Assembly: GCF_004342285.1 (NCBI RefSeq)
Contig: NZ_SMCV01000004.1
Coordinates: 310,001 to 374,000, forward strand
DNA: 64,000 bases
Direction of reading: 5' to 3'
Source: Klebsiella sp. BIGb0138
GTDB lineage: Bacteria; Pseudomonadota; Gammaproteobacteria; Enterobacterales; Enterobacteriaceae
Shown piece by piece: positions 8,950-18,463 of the stretch (its first letter is position 1; each line of letters opens with the position of its first letter). The translations under genes and the position numbers were made by a program. Below the pieces are notes generated by a model. It was not told where the DNA came from, did no database searches, and saw nothing but the letters and a program-made list of their open reading frames with translations.

Positions 8950-9891
8950 ATGTTCTCAACTCTCAACGTTGTACTGCCCATATTTGCCCTGATACTCGTC
9001 GGCTGGCTTGCCCGTAAGTTAAAAATCCTGGGGGAGAATGCGCTTGCTGAACTCAATCGTTTCGTCGTCTATCTGGCGTTGCCTGCGTTGTTGTTCGATA
9101 TTATCGCCAATGCGAAATGGGGCGATCTCGCCCAGCCCAGGTTCATCATGGCATTTTCGCTTGGGATGATATGTGTCTTTTTCTTCACCATATTCATCCA
9201 GATCAGGCGCACCCGCCATTTGGCTGACGCGGCAATCGATGCCCTTAACGCGGGCTATGCCAATACCGGTTTTATCGGTTTTCCGCTGGCGCTGGTATTT
9301 TTAGGACATGAGTCACTGGCGCCGACGCTGATTGCCACCATTCTGACGGTCTGCGTTGTCTTTGGCGTGGGTATCGTTCTGATTGAAACGGGGTTGCAGG
9401 GCGAAGTCAGGAGGCGGATCATTTTTGCCAGGGTGGCCAAATCGCTTATCTGCAACCCGCTGCTGTTTTCTCCGGCCATCGCCATGATTATTCCGCTATC
9501 TGGCGTCAGCGTACCGGGCTCGATAAACGTCTTCCTCAAACTGCTGGGCGGGGCGGCGTCGCCTTGCGCCTTAATCGCATTAGGACTGTTTCTGGCCGGC
9601 CAGCCGACGCGCAAAGCGCAAAACCAGAATGCGACCGTGGCCATGCTGGTGATACTCAAACTCCTCGTTCAGCCACTAATCACGTGGTGGGCAGCGACTT
9701 ATCTGTTTGCTTTATCGCCACTGCTGATCCATACGTCGGTACTGATGGCGGCATTACCGACCGGTACGGGACCCTTTATGCTGGCGGAGTTTTATCGGCG
9801 CGAAGCGGGCACCACGTCGCAGTGTATCCTCATTTCGACCATTATCTCGCTATTTACCCTCTCTATTTATCTTTATCTGATTGGGGTATAG
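8950..9891 (+). CDS. AEC (auxin efflux carrier) family transporter
   Basis: A 313-residue membrane protein with about ten membrane segments in two halves, typical of the AEC family. The N-terminus LPIFALILVGWLARK and the NAGYANTGFIGFPL segment (about 101-114) are family hallmarks. Characterised bacterial members such as MdcF carry small organic acids, so a carboxylate is the best guess; the sequence gives no closer answer. It is probably controlled by the divergent LysR gene. The start ATG at 8950 is 101 bases from the regulator start. Confidence 0.88.
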   Translation: MFSTLNVVLPIFALILVGWLARKLKILGENALAELNRFVVYLALPALLFDIIANAKWGDLAQPRFIMAFSLGMICVFFFTIFIQIRRTRHLADAAIDALNAGYANTGFIGFPLALVFLGHESLAPTLIATILTVCVVFGVGIVLIETGLQGEVRRRIIFARVAKSLICNPLLFSPAIAMIIPLSGVSVPGSINVFLKLLGGAASPCALIALGLFLAGQPTRKAQNQNATVAMLVILKLLVQPLITWWAATYLFALSPLLIHTSVLMAALPTGTGPFMLAEFYRREAGTTSQCILISTIISLFTLSIYLYLIGV

Positions 9892-9941
9892 CACCGGTTT
9901 GTTTTGTGGATATGCGGCATCCAGCCTGACGCGCAGAGAAA

Positions 9942-9968
9942 AGGCCAGATAGTTATCCTGTCTGGCCT
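9942..9968. terminator. Bidirectional hairpin between the AEC carrier and gor
   Basis: AGGCCAGA and TCTGGCCT form an 8-bp stem between the converging genes. On the plus strand it is followed a few bases later by a run of five T. Confidence 0.6.
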
Positions 9969-10011
9969 GGTGCGTTTTTAGCGGTAGAAATGAAATGGCT
10001 CGGCTTTCGCC

Positions 10012-11364
10012 CTAACGCATGGTCACGAACTCTTCCGCGGCGGTCGGGTGAATCGCCACGGTGTTGTCGAAGTCTTTCTTGGTGGCGCCCATTTTCAGCG
10101 CCACCGCGAAGCCCTGCAGCATTTCATCCATACCGAAACCAATGCCGTGGATACCGACAATCTTCTCTTCCGGGCCCACGCAGACCAGCTTCATGCGACA
10201 CGGCTGGCGGTGCGAGGTCACGGCGGTATACATGGCGGTGAAGGAGGATTGATAAACCTTCACGGCGTCATCGCCATACTGCTCGTGCGCCTGCGGCTCG
10301 GTTAAGCCAACGGTGCCGATTGGCGGGTGGCTGAAGACCACGGTCGGGATATTGCTGTAATCCAGATGCTCATCCGGCTTGTTGTTGAACAGGCGTTCGG
10401 ACAGGCGACGACCCGCGGCGACCGCCACCGGCGTCAGCTCGACCGCTCCGGTATTATCGCCCACGGCGTAGATCCCCGGAACGTTAGTATTCTGCCACTT
10501 ATCGACGACGATATAGCCTTTATCGTTGGTTTTCACCCCGGTAGCGGCGAGGTTGAAATTATCAGTCTCCGGCTCACGACCAATCGCCCAAATCAGGCAA
10601 TCCACGGTCTGGTTGCGGCCGTCTTCCAGCTCCAGCGTCAGGCTGCCGTCGGCATTTTTAACCACCGCTTTCGGCACCGCATGCGTGTGCAGCTGCGGCC
10701 CTTCGGCATTCATCACTTCAACCAGCGTTTCAACAATTAGCGGATCGAAGCTGCGCAGCGGCGCGTGTTTACGCACGAACAGATGCGTTTCGGCGCCGAG
10801 GCCGTTAATCACACCCGCCAGCTCAACGGCGATATAGCCTGCGCCCACTACCGCAACGCGCTGCGGCAGGGCCGGCAGCGCGAAGAAGCCGTCGGAGTCG
10901 ATGCCGTACTCAACGCCGGGAATCGTCGGGTGGCTCGGGCGGCCGCCGGTGGCGATCAGGATATGATCGGCGGTGATGGTCTCGCCGTTGACTTCAATGG
11001 TTCTGGCATCCACAAAACGGGCGAAGCCTTTGATGACGTCAACTTTGTTTTTACCCAACACGTTGTCGTAAGAGGTGTGAATCCGGTCGATATACGCGCT
11101 GCGGCTGGCAACCAGTTTGTCCCAGTCGAAGTGGTTGATAGTGGTATCGAAGCCATAATCCGGGCCATACAGATGAATCGCTTCGCGAATCTGCGCCGCA
11201 TGCCACATAACTTTCTTCGGTACGCAGCCGACGTTTACGCAGGTGCCGCCCAGATCTTTGGCTTCAATCAGCGCGCACTTCTGGCCATACATTGCCGCGC
11301 GGTTGATGGAGGCGATACCGCCGCTGCCGCCGCCGATAGCGATGTAGTCATAATGTTTGCTCAT
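10012..11364 (-). CDS. gor: Glutathione reductase
   Basis: NADPH-dependent flavoenzyme (450 residues) that reduces glutathione disulfide and maintains the cytoplasmic thiol pool. It has the N-terminal FAD motif GGGSGG (11-16), the redox-active disulfide C42-VNVG-C47, the NADPH-binding [13 protein letters not shown] segment (about 170-182), the second FAD contact YAVGDN, and the C-terminal HPTAAEE that supplies the catalytic His-Glu pair at the dimer interface. Length and sequence match E. coli Gor. The neighbouring rlmJ is as in E. coli. Confidence 0.98.
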   Translation of the reverse strand: MSKHYDYIAIGGGSGGIASINRAAMYGQKCALIEAKDLGGTCVNVGCVPKKVMWHAAQIREAIHLYGPDYGFDTTINHFDWDKLVASRSAYIDRIHTSYDNVLGKNKVDVIKGFARFVDARTIEVNGETITADHILIATGGRPSHPTIPGVEYGIDSDGFFALPALPQRVAVVGAGYIAVELAGVINGLGAETHLFVRKHAPLRSFDPLIVETLVEVMNAEGPQLHTHAVPKAVVKNADGSLTLELEDGRNQTVDCLIWAIGREPETDNFNLAATGVKTNDKGYIVVDKWQNTNVPGIYAVGDNTGAVELTPVAVAAGRRLSERLFNNKPDEHLDYSNIPTVVFSHPPIGTVGLTEPQAHEQYGDDAVKVYQSSFTAMYTAVTSHRQPCRMKLVCVGPEEKIVGIHGIGFGMDEMLQGFAVALKMGATKKDFDNTVAIHPTAAEEFVTMR

Positions 11365-11458
11365 AGCGTATATCCTTAGCGCCTACCGGGATAGGCTCTT
11401 CATTGTTGATTGCCGCGATTGTAGCGCGAGGTTTAAAAGGTTCCACCGATGATTGCGA

Positions 11459-12301
11459 TTACTCAGGCACGATCCAGCTGACCGTGGCATGGCCGATGCC
11501 CGTCGGCGACAGCTTTTTATGCAGCCACGGCAGGACATTGTTCATCTGCTGCTCCAGCTTCCACGGCGGGTTGATGACGATCATCCCGGAGGCCGTCATA
11601 CCGCGCTGGTCGCTATCCGGACGCACGGCCAGTTCAATCTGCATAATTCTGCGAATGCCGGTCGCTTCTAACTCTTTGATCATACGCTTAATCTGCGCAC
11701 GCAGGACCACCGGGTACCACAGCGCATAGGTGCCGGTGGCAAAGCGTTTGTAGCCCTCGTGAATCCCGGCCACCACCGCCTGATAATCACTTTTAATTTC
11801 GTATGGCGGGTCGATAAGAATCAGGCCGCGACGGGAAACCGGCGGCAGTTTGGCTTTCAGCTGCAGGTAACCATCGGCTTTTGCCACCCGGGCGCGTTCG
11901 TCTTTCTGGAATTCAGCACGCAGCAGCGGGAAATCGCTCGGGTGCAGCTCGGTCATGTGCAGGCTGTCCTGCTCGCGCAGCAGCTGGCGGGCGATCAGCG
12001 GAGATCCCGGATAATAGCGCAGCTGGCCGCTACGGTTGAAATGCTGAACGACGGAAATATACGGCTCCAGCTCGGCCGGCAGATCGTCCTGTTGCCAGAC
12101 GCGGGCGATACCTTCCAGATATTCGCCGGTCCGCTCGGCGTGCTCGCTACTCAGCTGATAGCGGCCTGCGCCGGCGTGAGTGTCCAGATAGAGAAACGGC
12201 TTCTCTTTCTCTTTCAGCGATTCGATGATCAGACTCTGAACGGTGTGTTTAAGGACGTCGGCGTGGTTGCCTGCGTGAAAGCTATGGCGATAACTGAGCA
12301 T
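11459..12301 (-). CDS. rlmJ: 23S rRNA (adenine2030-N6)-methyltransferase RlmJ
   Basis: S-adenosylmethionine-dependent enzyme that methylates A2030 of 23S rRNA. It is 280 residues, identical in length to E. coli RlmJ (YhiR). The start MLSYRHSFHAGNHADV and the DPPYE catalytic motif (about 164-168) of N6-adenine methyltransferases are present. The frame extends to 12415, but the ATG at 12299-12301 gives the conserved N-terminus. Confidence 0.96.
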   Translation of the reverse strand: MLSYRHSFHAGNHADVLKHTVQSLIIESLKEKEKPFLYLDTHAGAGRYQLSSEHAERTGEYLEGIARVWQQDDLPAELEPYISVVQHFNRSGQLRYYPGSPLIARQLLREQDSLHMTELHPSDFPLLRAEFQKDERARVAKADGYLQLKAKLPPVSRRGLILIDPPYEIKSDYQAVVAGIHEGYKRFATGTYALWYPVVLRAQIKRMIKELEATGIRRIMQIELAVRPDSDQRGMTASGMIVINPPWKLEQQMNNVLPWLHKKLSPTGIGHATVSWIVPE

Positions 12302-12494
12302 GGATGCGGAGATTCCGGGAATTAAACAAGATGATCGATAGTTTACCGCAGATCCGCGCAGATTACCGCTGTAGCGCCGCGCTGTTTCAATACCGACAAA
12401 AGCGTTGCAAAACATGACTGCGTCATAAAAATGTCAAACATCAGCGCTAGCGTCGCGTGAAGGCAAGGTAATTGTTTGAATAAAAGGAAAAATA

Positions 12495-13766
12495 ATGAAA
12501 CTGCAAATCACACTTCTGACGTCGGCGTTACTCCTCGCGCTACCGGTTCTGGCGAAAGACGTTTCGTTGAATCAGGCGGCGGCGATCGCCGGCAGCGTCA
12601 CCCCGGCGGCGGAAGGCCCGGCGTTTAGCGCCCTCGAAAGCCAGGCGCTGAGCCAGCTGCGCCATGCGCTGCAGGGCGATGCCGCGACGCTGACTCGCGC
12701 TCAGCTGGAACACGCGAAACAGACTAAAACCCAGGCGGATAAGGCCTGGCTAAAGGCCAGCGGCTATGACTTCCAGGCGAAAGCCAACCAGCAGGCGGGG
12801 ATTGCGCTGCTTTCCGCCTTCAGCACGCTCCCGGATTCGGTCGTGAAGGATAACCTCGCCACGGTCACCGCCATTAACCGCGATGCGACGCAGGCGACCC
12901 GTCATCAGGCGCTGGCGGACGCGGAAGGGATTAACTATCTCTATTTCCTCAGCGATGCGCTGGGGCCGCGGTTGGGGAAAGCTTTCCTCACCGCCTACGA
13001 TAAAGGCGAATTGAGCAAAGCGGCAGCGTTGATCAAGGCCAGCGAAGTCAGCACCGGGGCGGCGAAAAAACACTTCAACAACCCGCGCCCGTTTTTGATT
13101 CAGGGCAACACCATCCATCTGGTGCCGGACGACGTGGTGGTAAAGGATAACCAGCCCTATACCGCCGACGAAGGCTCCTTCCCCAGCGGGCACACCAATA
13201 CCGGGTATACCGATGCGCTGCTGATGGCCGAAATGATCCCCGAACGCTTCGATGCGCTGGTCACGCGCGGGGCGCGCTATGGGTATTCCCGTATCGTGCT
13301 CGGCGTCCACTATCCCCTGGACGTGATGGGGTCGCGGATGGTGGCTCAGCGTAACGTGGCGCATTATCTCAATGATGCGAAGTATCGCGCCTTATTCAAT
13401 GAGGCCCGCGATCAGCTGCGCGCGGCGCTGGAAAAAGAGTGTGGCGCCTCGTTGGCCGAGTGTGCGAAGCCCGCCGGGAAAGACGATCCGTATCGCGACC
13501 CGGCGATGCACGCATTTTATCAGTTCACCATGACCTACGACCTGCCGCAGCAGAAGGGTGCGAAGCCGGGCCTGAAGGTGCCGGAAGGCGCGGAAGTGCT
13601 GCTGGAAACCGCGCTGCCGCATCTGTCCGCCGCGCAGCGTCGGGCGCTGATGGTGAAAACCGCGCTTCCGGCAGGCTATCCGCTGGCGGGAGAAAACGCC
13701 GACCAGCAGTTCTGGCAGCGCGTGAACCTGCCTGCCGCCTGGCAGATGGCGCAGAAAACGCGCTAA
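12495..13766 (+). CDS. Secreted PAP2/class A-type acid phosphatase with C-terminal extension
   Basis: Periplasmic phosphomonoesterase of the PAP2 superfamily. A Sec signal peptide ends at VLA (about residue 20). The three-part active-site signature is complete: K191-x6-R198-P199, PSGH at 230-233 and S265-R266-x5-H272-x3-D276. H233 and H272 should be the nucleophile-site histidines. At 423 residues it is much longer than PhoC/PhoN-type enzymes (about 250); the extra part is about 90 residues before the core and about 120 after it, with no motif I recognise. It is monocistronic between rlmJ and prlC, and its RBS is AAGGAAAA before ATG 12495. Confidence 0.9.
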   Translation: MKLQITLLTSALLLALPVLAKDVSLNQAAAIAGSVTPAAEGPAFSALESQALSQLRHALQGDAATLTRAQLEHAKQTKTQADKAWLKASGYDFQAKANQQAGIALLSAFSTLPDSVVKDNLATVTAINRDATQATRHQALADAEGINYLYFLSDALGPRLGKAFLTAYDKGELSKAAALIKASEVSTGAAKKHFNNPRPFLIQGNTIHLVPDDVVVKDNQPYTADEGSFPSGHTNTGYTDALLMAEMIPERFDALVTRGARYGYSRIVLGVHYPLDVMGSRMVAQRNVAHYLNDAKYRALFNEARDQLRAALEKECGASLAECAKPAGKDDPYRDPAMHAFYQFTMTYDLPQQKGAKPGLKVPEGAEVLLETALPHLSAAQRRALMVKTALPAGYPLAGENADQQFWQRVNLPAAWQMAQKTR

Positions 13767-13790
13767 TTGAAGCGGGAGCCTGAAGTATTC

Positions 13791-13827
13791 GCATTGCAGG
13801 AAGGCATCGCTATCCCCCCTGCAATGC
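13791..13827 (+). terminator. Hairpin after the acid phosphatase
   Basis: GCATTGCAGG and CCTGCAATGC form a perfect 10-bp stem, 25 bases after the stop codon. No T-run follows. Confidence 0.5.
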
Positions 13828-13860
13828 GCAATATGGGGCGCCGCCCTGCCGCCGGGAGCC

Positions 13861-13892
13861 CCCGGATAGCGGCGCCCACGTCTTATCCGGCC
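13861..13892. repeat. REP-like palindromic unit
   Basis: CCCGGATAGCGGCG followed by CTTATCCGGCC has the form of an enterobacterial REP/BIME unit, in the gap between the phosphatase and prlC. Confidence 0.55.
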
Positions 13893-13945
13893 AACCCCGG
13901 CAAACGCTGATTGCAGTAATACCCGGCGCGACGCACGGCGTGACA

Positions 13946-13974
13946 TTGAAATTCCCGCAACGATCCCCCATTCT
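13946..13974 (+). promoter_or_regulatory. Sigma-32 heat-shock promoter of prlC-rsmJ
   Basis: TTGAAA at 13946-13951 and CCCCATTCT at 13966-13974 are separated by 14 bases, an excellent match to the RpoH consensus (CTTGAA, 13-15 bases, CCCCATnT). The prlC start is 60 bases downstream. The Salmonella homologue (opdA) is known to be heat-shock regulated. Confidence 0.8.
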
Positions 13975-14034
13975 AGATCTCATGCTAAAGCGCCGGAGCG
14001 CGCTTCATTCACCCTTTTCAACAGGACTGCGCAT

Positions 14035-16077
14035 ATGACCAATCCATTATTGACGCCTTTTTCACTGCCGCCTTTCTCTGCGATCAAGCCGGAACATGTC
14101 GTCCCTGCGGTCACCAAAGCGCTGGCCGACTGCCGGGCTGCGGTAGAAAGCGTGGTCGCGCAAGGCGCGCCGTATAGCTGGGAGACGCTGTGTCAGCCGC
14201 TGGCCGAAACGGACGATGTGCTGGGGCGTATCTTCTCCCCGGTAAGCCACCTGAACTCGGTCAAAAACAGCCCCGAGCTGCGGGAAGCCTATGAACAAAC
14301 CCTGCCGCTGCTGTCGGAATACAGCACCTGGGTGGGTCAGCACGAAGGTCTGTACAAAGCGTATCGCGATCTGCGCGACGGCGACCATTACGCCACCCTG
14401 AACACCGCGCAGAAAAAAGCGGTGGACAACGCGCTGCGCGATTTTGAGCTGTCCGGTATCGGTCTGGCGAAAGAGCAGCAAAAACGCTACGGCGAGATCG
14501 CTGCGCGGCTGTCCGAACTCGGCAACCAGTACAGCAACAACGTCCTGGATGCCACCATGGGCTGGAGCAAGCTGATCGCCGACGAAGCCGAGCTGTCCGG
14601 TATGCCGGAGAGCGCGTTGGCGGCGGCCCAGGCTCAGGCGCAGGCCAAAGAGCAGGAAGGCTATCTGCTGACCCTCGATATCCCGAGCTACCTGCCGGTG
14701 ATGACCTACTGCGACAACCAGGCGCTGCGCGAAGAGCTGTATCGCGCCTACTCCACCCGCGCGTCGGACCAGGGGCCGAATGCCGGCAAATGGGACAACA
14801 GCCCGGTGATGGCAGAAATTCTCGCTCTGCGCCACGAGCTGGCGCAGCTGTTGGGCTTTGAAAGCTATGCCTGCAAATCCCTGGCGACCAAAATGGCGGA
14901 AAACCCGCAGCAGGTGCTCGACTTCCTGACCGACCTGGCCAAACGCGCCCGCCCGCAGGGGGAGAAAGAGCTGGCCCAGCTGCGCGCCTTCGCGAAAGCG
15001 GAGTTTGGCGTTGATGAACTGCAGCCGTGGGATATCGCTTACTACAGTGAAAAACAGAAGCAGCATCTCTACAGCATCAGCGATGAGCAGCTGCGCCCTT
15101 ACTTCCCGGAAAACAAAGCCGTTAACGGCCTGTTCGAAGTCGTTAAGCGCATTTACGGTATTACCGCCAAAGAGCGCACCGATGTTGACGTCTGGCATCC
15201 GGAGGTGCGTTTCTTCGAACTGTATGACGAGAACAACGAACTGCGCGGCAGCTTCTATCTTGACCTGTATGCCCGCGAACACAAGCGCGGCGGGGCGTGG
15301 ATGGACGATTGCGTCGGCCAGATGCGCAAACTCGACGGGTCGCTGCAAAAGCCGGTCGCCTACCTGACCTGCAACTTCAACCGTCCGGTTAATGGTAAAC
15401 CGGCGCTGTTTACCCATGATGAAGTCATTACCCTGTTCCACGAGTTTGGTCACGGCCTGCACCATATGCTGACCCGGATCGACACCGCCGGGGTCTCCGG
15501 CATCAGCGGGGTACCGTGGGATGCGGTCGAGCTGCCGAGCCAGTTTATGGAAAACTGGTGCTGGGAGCCGGAAGCGCTGGCGTTTATCTCCGGCCATTAC
15601 GAAACCGGCGAACCGCTGCCGCAGGCGCTGCTGGACAAAATGCTGGCGGCGAAAAACTACCAGGCCGCGCTGTTTATTCTGCGCCAGCTGGAGTTTGGCC
15701 TGTTCGACTTCCGTCTGCACGCCGAATACCGGCCGGAGCAGGGGGCCAAAATCCTCGAAACCCTGGCGGAGATCAAAAAGCAGGTCGCCGTGGTGCCGGG
15801 GCCGTCGTGGGGCCGGTTCCCGCATGCCTTCAGCCATATCTTCGCCGGAGGGTACGCGGCGGGTTACTACAGCTACCTGTGGGCCGACGTACTGGCCGCG
15901 GACGCCTTCTCGCGCTTCGAAGAGGAAGGCATCTTCAACCGCGAAACCGGACAGTCGTTCCTCGATAACATTCTGAGCCGCGGCGGTTCTGAAGAGCCGA
16001 TGGTGCTGTTCAAACGCTTCCGCGGGCGCGAGCCGCAGCTCGACGCGATGCTGGATCACTACGGGATTAAAGGCTGA
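14035..16077 (+). CDS. prlC: Oligopeptidase A
   Basis: Cytoplasmic M3-family zinc metallopeptidase (680 residues) that degrades short peptides, including cleaved lipoprotein signal peptides. The zinc motif HEFGH lies at residues 469-473 and the third ligand is expected in the following helix; length and sequence match E. coli PrlC/OpdA. It is preceded by a clear sigma-32 promoter and a ribosome site AGGA ahead of ATG 14035. rsmJ follows 133 bases later, separated by a palindromic repeat, and the two genes form the known heat-shock pair. Confidence 0.98.
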   Translation: MTNPLLTPFSLPPFSAIKPEHVVPAVTKALADCRAAVESVVAQGAPYSWETLCQPLAETDDVLGRIFSPVSHLNSVKNSPELREAYEQTLPLLSEYSTWVGQHEGLYKAYRDLRDGDHYATLNTAQKKAVDNALRDFELSGIGLAKEQQKRYGEIAARLSELGNQYSNNVLDATMGWSKLIADEAELSGMPESALAAAQAQAQAKEQEGYLLTLDIPSYLPVMTYCDNQALREELYRAYSTRASDQGPNAGKWDNSPVMAEILALRHELAQLLGFESYACKSLATKMAENPQQVLDFLTDLAKRARPQGEKELAQLRAFAKAEFGVDELQPWDIAYYSEKQKQHLYSISDEQLRPYFPENKAVNGLFEVVKRIYGITAKERTDVDVWHPEVRFFELYDENNELRGSFYLDLYAREHKRGGAWMDDCVGQMRKLDGSLQKPVAYLTCNFNRPVNGKPALFTHDEVITLFHEFGHGLHHMLTRIDTAGVSGISGVPWDAVELPSQFMENWCWEPEALAFISGHYETGEPLPQALLDKMLAAKNYQAALFILRQLEFGLFDFRLHAEYRPEQGAKILETLAEIKKQVAVVPGPSWGRFPHAFSHIFAGGYAAGYYSYLWADVLAADAFSRFEEEGIFNRETGQSFLDNILSRGGSEEPMVLFKRFRGREPQLDAMLDHYGIKG

Positions 16078-16079
16078 TT

Positions 16080-16204
16080 TACCCGTCATACTTCAAGCTG
16101 CCTCTTCGGCAACTGTTCTCACTCGCCCTGGGCACGTACGCTTGTCCGTTCCCAGGGATTTGTTCCCTTGTTGTCTTGATGCAACGTGAATTATTTAGGG
16201 TAAA
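16080..16204. repeat. About 125-bp intergenic palindromic element
   Basis: The gap between prlC and rsmJ is filled by an element with imperfect terminal inverted repeats: it starts ACCCGTCATACTTCAAG and ends CTTGATGCAACGTG followed by AATTATTTAGGGT. Inside, CCCTGGG and CCCAGGG form a hairpin. From memory, very similar elements are scattered in Klebsiella, Serratia and Yersinia genomes (ERIC/YPAL-like). It begins at the prlC stop and ends just before the rsmJ start, so it should be transcribed with the operon. Confidence 0.6.
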
Positions 16205-16210
16205 GCGGAA

Positions 16211-16963
16211 GTGAAGATCTGCTTAATTGATGAAACGGGCGCCGGAGACGGCGCCTTATCTGTTCTTGCCGCCCGCTGGAATCTGACGCCGGACGAGGAC
16301 AACCTGATGGCGCTGGTCATGACCCGCGAACATCTGGAGCTGCGTAAGCGCGATGAGCCGAAACTCGGCGGGATCTTTGTCGATTTTGTCGGCGGAGCGA
16401 TGGCCCATCGACGTAAGTTTGGCGGCGGCCGCGGTGAAGCGGTGGCGAAAGCGGTGGGCGTGAAAGGCGACTACCTGCCGGATGTGGTGGATGCGACGGC
16501 AGGACTGGGGCGCGATGCGTTTGTGCTGGCCTCGGTGGGCTGCCGCGTGCGCATGCTGGAGCGGAATCCGGCGGTGGCGGCGCTGCTCGATGATGGCCTG
16601 GCCCGCGGCTATGCCGACCCGGAAATCGGCCCATGGTTACGCGAGCGTTTGCAGCTGATCCATGCTTCCAGCCTGACGGCGCTGACGGACATCACGCCGC
16701 GTCCGCAGGTGGTCTATCTTGACCCGATGTTCCCGCACAAGCAGAAAAGCGCGCTGGTGAAGAAAGAGATGCGCGTGTTTCAGTCGTTGGTCGGAGCGGA
16801 TCTCGATGCCGACGGGCTGCTGGAGCCGGCGCGACGGCTGGCCAGTAAACGCGTGGTGGTGAAGCGCCCGGATTATGCACCGCCGCTGGCGGACGTCGCC
16901 ACGCCGAACGCCGTCGTCACCAAGGGCCACCGGTTCGATATCTACGCCGGTACGCCTGAGTAA
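16211..16963 (+). CDS. rsmJ: 16S rRNA (guanine1516-N2)-methyltransferase RsmJ
   Basis: S-adenosylmethionine-dependent methyltransferase modifying G1516 of 16S rRNA; 250 residues, as in E. coli (YhiQ). The SAM-binding [13 protein letters not shown] segment (about 94-106) and the DPMFPHK catalytic-type motif (about 173-179) are visible. The start is GTG at 16211, preceded by AAGCGGAA. It is the second gene of the prlC heat-shock operon and is followed by a strong terminator. Confidence 0.95.
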   Translation: MKICLIDETGAGDGALSVLAARWNLTPDEDNLMALVMTREHLELRKRDEPKLGGIFVDFVGGAMAHRRKFGGGRGEAVAKAVGVKGDYLPDVVDATAGLGRDAFVLASVGCRVRMLERNPAVAALLDDGLARGYADPEIGPWLRERLQLIHASSLTALTDITPRPQVVYLDPMFPHKQKSALVKKEMRVFQSLVGADLDADGLLEPARRLASKRVVVKRPDYAPPLADVATPNAVVTKGHRFDIYAGTPE

Positions 16964-16974
16964 ACACGCACACC

Positions 16975-17027
16975 CGTGGAGCGCCCGGGTCCAGCGCTGC
17001 AGAAGTTCGCCCCCGGGCCCACGTTTT
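16975..17027 (+). terminator. Terminator of prlC-rsmJ
   Basis: CGTGG (16975-16979) plus GCCCGGG pair with CCCGGG plus CCACG (to 17023), followed by TTTTC. The loop is large. It ends just before the stop of the converging flavoprotein gene. Confidence 0.6.
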
Positions 17028-17028
17028 C

Positions 17029-18231
17029 TTACACAAACGGCGCCAGCGGGTCGGCAATCGCCAGGGCGGCGGCTTTCTCAGCCTTCGGCGGATAGATAAG
17101 CTCGCGGGTGATCGACATCTTCAGTTTCTTGGCCTCTTCGCGGGTCAGTTTTACCTGCTGATCCCAGCCTTCGGTATAGACCGCGCCCCAGGTACCGAGA
17201 TCGAGACAGGTCACGTAGTTTTCCTGGCGATAGGGCAGCGGCGCGACCTCAAGCAGACTGGCCGCCGCGTTGTTGCCGGCAAATTTGCCCAGCAAAATCG
17301 CGTGCTGGCAGGTCATCAGCGCATGATTACCCTTGTCATCAGTCGCCGCGTAGGCCACGTCGCCGGTGGCATAAATATCGTCATAGCCCTCCACCTGTAG
17401 CGCCGGATTGACATGCAGACGGCCCAGTCGATCGCGCGGAGCGTCAATCTGTGTCGTCAGGTCGTTAGCCTGTACGCCAACGGTCCAGATAACGGTCTGC
17501 GACGCAATTTTGTGCCCATCTTTCAGTACTACGCCGTCGGCATCAACACGTTCGACTTCAGCATTAACCCGCCATTCTATACCGAGCTCAGCAGAGGCCT
17601 CGACAATCACGTCGCGTAATGCGTCGCTGTAGCGGGAACCCGGCCGTGGACCGCGCTCAACTACGACTACTCTGGTCTTAGCATTCGGGCCGACGATCGC
17701 GCGCAACTTATCGGGGAGCTCCATTGCCATCTCAATACCGGTGAAGCCGCCGCCGCAAACCACCACGGTGTTGCGCGATGCGCTATCGGCGACGTGGGCC
17801 AGTGATTGTAGGTGCTTCTCCAGGACGATGGCGGTTTCCAGCTGATCGAGATCGAAGGCATAGCGCTCGGCTCCGGCGACCAGCGAGCGGTTGACGTGAC
17901 TGCCGCTGGCCAGGATTAAGCGGTCGTAAGCCAGTGAGTGCGTGTCACCGCTGGCATCCGTCCAGATCACGGACTTACTGGCCGGCAGGAGCTGGGAAAC
18001 CGTCCCGCGCAAGAACCGGACCCCGGTGGCCTCAAACAGGGGCTGCAATGGGGCCACCAGCGTCGGCACGGCATTCTCATAGAAACGCGGTCGCACGCGT
18101 AGTTCCGGCTGCGGCGCAATGACCGCGATCTCGATGGCCTGATGTTGATATTTATCGGCCAGACGTGCGGCGCTAAGCGCGGCCCACATCCCCGAAAAAC
18201 CAGCGCCAACGATCACAATTTTCTTACTCAT
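17029..18231 (-). CDS. NDH-2-like NAD(P)/FAD-dependent oxidoreductase
   Basis: A 400-residue two-dinucleotide-domain flavoprotein. The N-terminal FAD motif is IVGAGFSGMWAA (about 5-16), the second nucleotide motif VVCGGGFTGIEMA (about 155-167), and YATGDVA (about 285-291) is the late FAD contact. It resembles type II NADH:quinone dehydrogenases but lacks an obvious C-terminal membrane anchor and is shorter than Ndh, so the electron acceptor is uncertain. The ATG at 18231 is preferred over a GTG at 18246. It is divergent from an Rrf2 regulator with cysteines suited to redox or Fe-S sensing, which most likely controls it. Confidence 0.82.
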   Translation of the reverse strand: MSKKIVIVGAGFSGMWAALSAARLADKYQHQAIEIAVIAPQPELRVRPRFYENAVPTLVAPLQPLFEATGVRFLRGTVSQLLPASKSVIWTDASGDTHSLAYDRLILASGSHVNRSLVAGAERYAFDLDQLETAIVLEKHLQSLAHVADSASRNTVVVCGGGFTGIEMAMELPDKLRAIVGPNAKTRVVVVERGPRPGSRYSDALRDVIVEASAELGIEWRVNAEVERVDADGVVLKDGHKIASQTVIWTVGVQANDLTTQIDAPRDRLGRLHVNPALQVEGYDDIYATGDVAYAATDDKGNHALMTCQHAILLGKFAGNNAAASLLEVAPLPYRQENYVTCLDLGTWGAVYTEGWDQQVKLTREEAKKLKMSITRELIYPPKAEKAAALAIADPLAPFV

Positions 18232-18396
18232 AATGGCTTCACTCACGGTTAACTACGATGTATTTACTCGGATTTTATCGGTCGTAGTTTGTGATGGCAA
18301 TGTGATTTGTGCGATCGCGGAAGCTATGGCGGTGTAATTTGTTTTATATTATTGATAATTAACTAATTAAATTTATACTTTGCTGCCTTGCATTTT

Positions 18397-18413
18397 ATCC
18401 ATCTGGTATGGAT
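18397..18413. promoter_or_regulatory. Dyad in the flavoprotein/Rrf2 intergenic region, candidate operator
   Basis: ATCCAT and ATGGAT are separated by five bases, 51 bases before the Rrf2 gene start. It could be an Rrf2 operator; no consensus is known to me for this regulator. Confidence 0.35.
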
Positions 18414-18463
18414 GTAGCGAAAAAGCTACAATAACTCAGATTTATTTTGGCTGAGATTAGAGA

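Noticed and set aside
14062-16089. 675-codon open frame antisense to prlC
   Set aside because: It mirrors prlC along its whole length; in GC-rich genes the antisense frame is often stop-free. The translation has no family features and prlC is certain.
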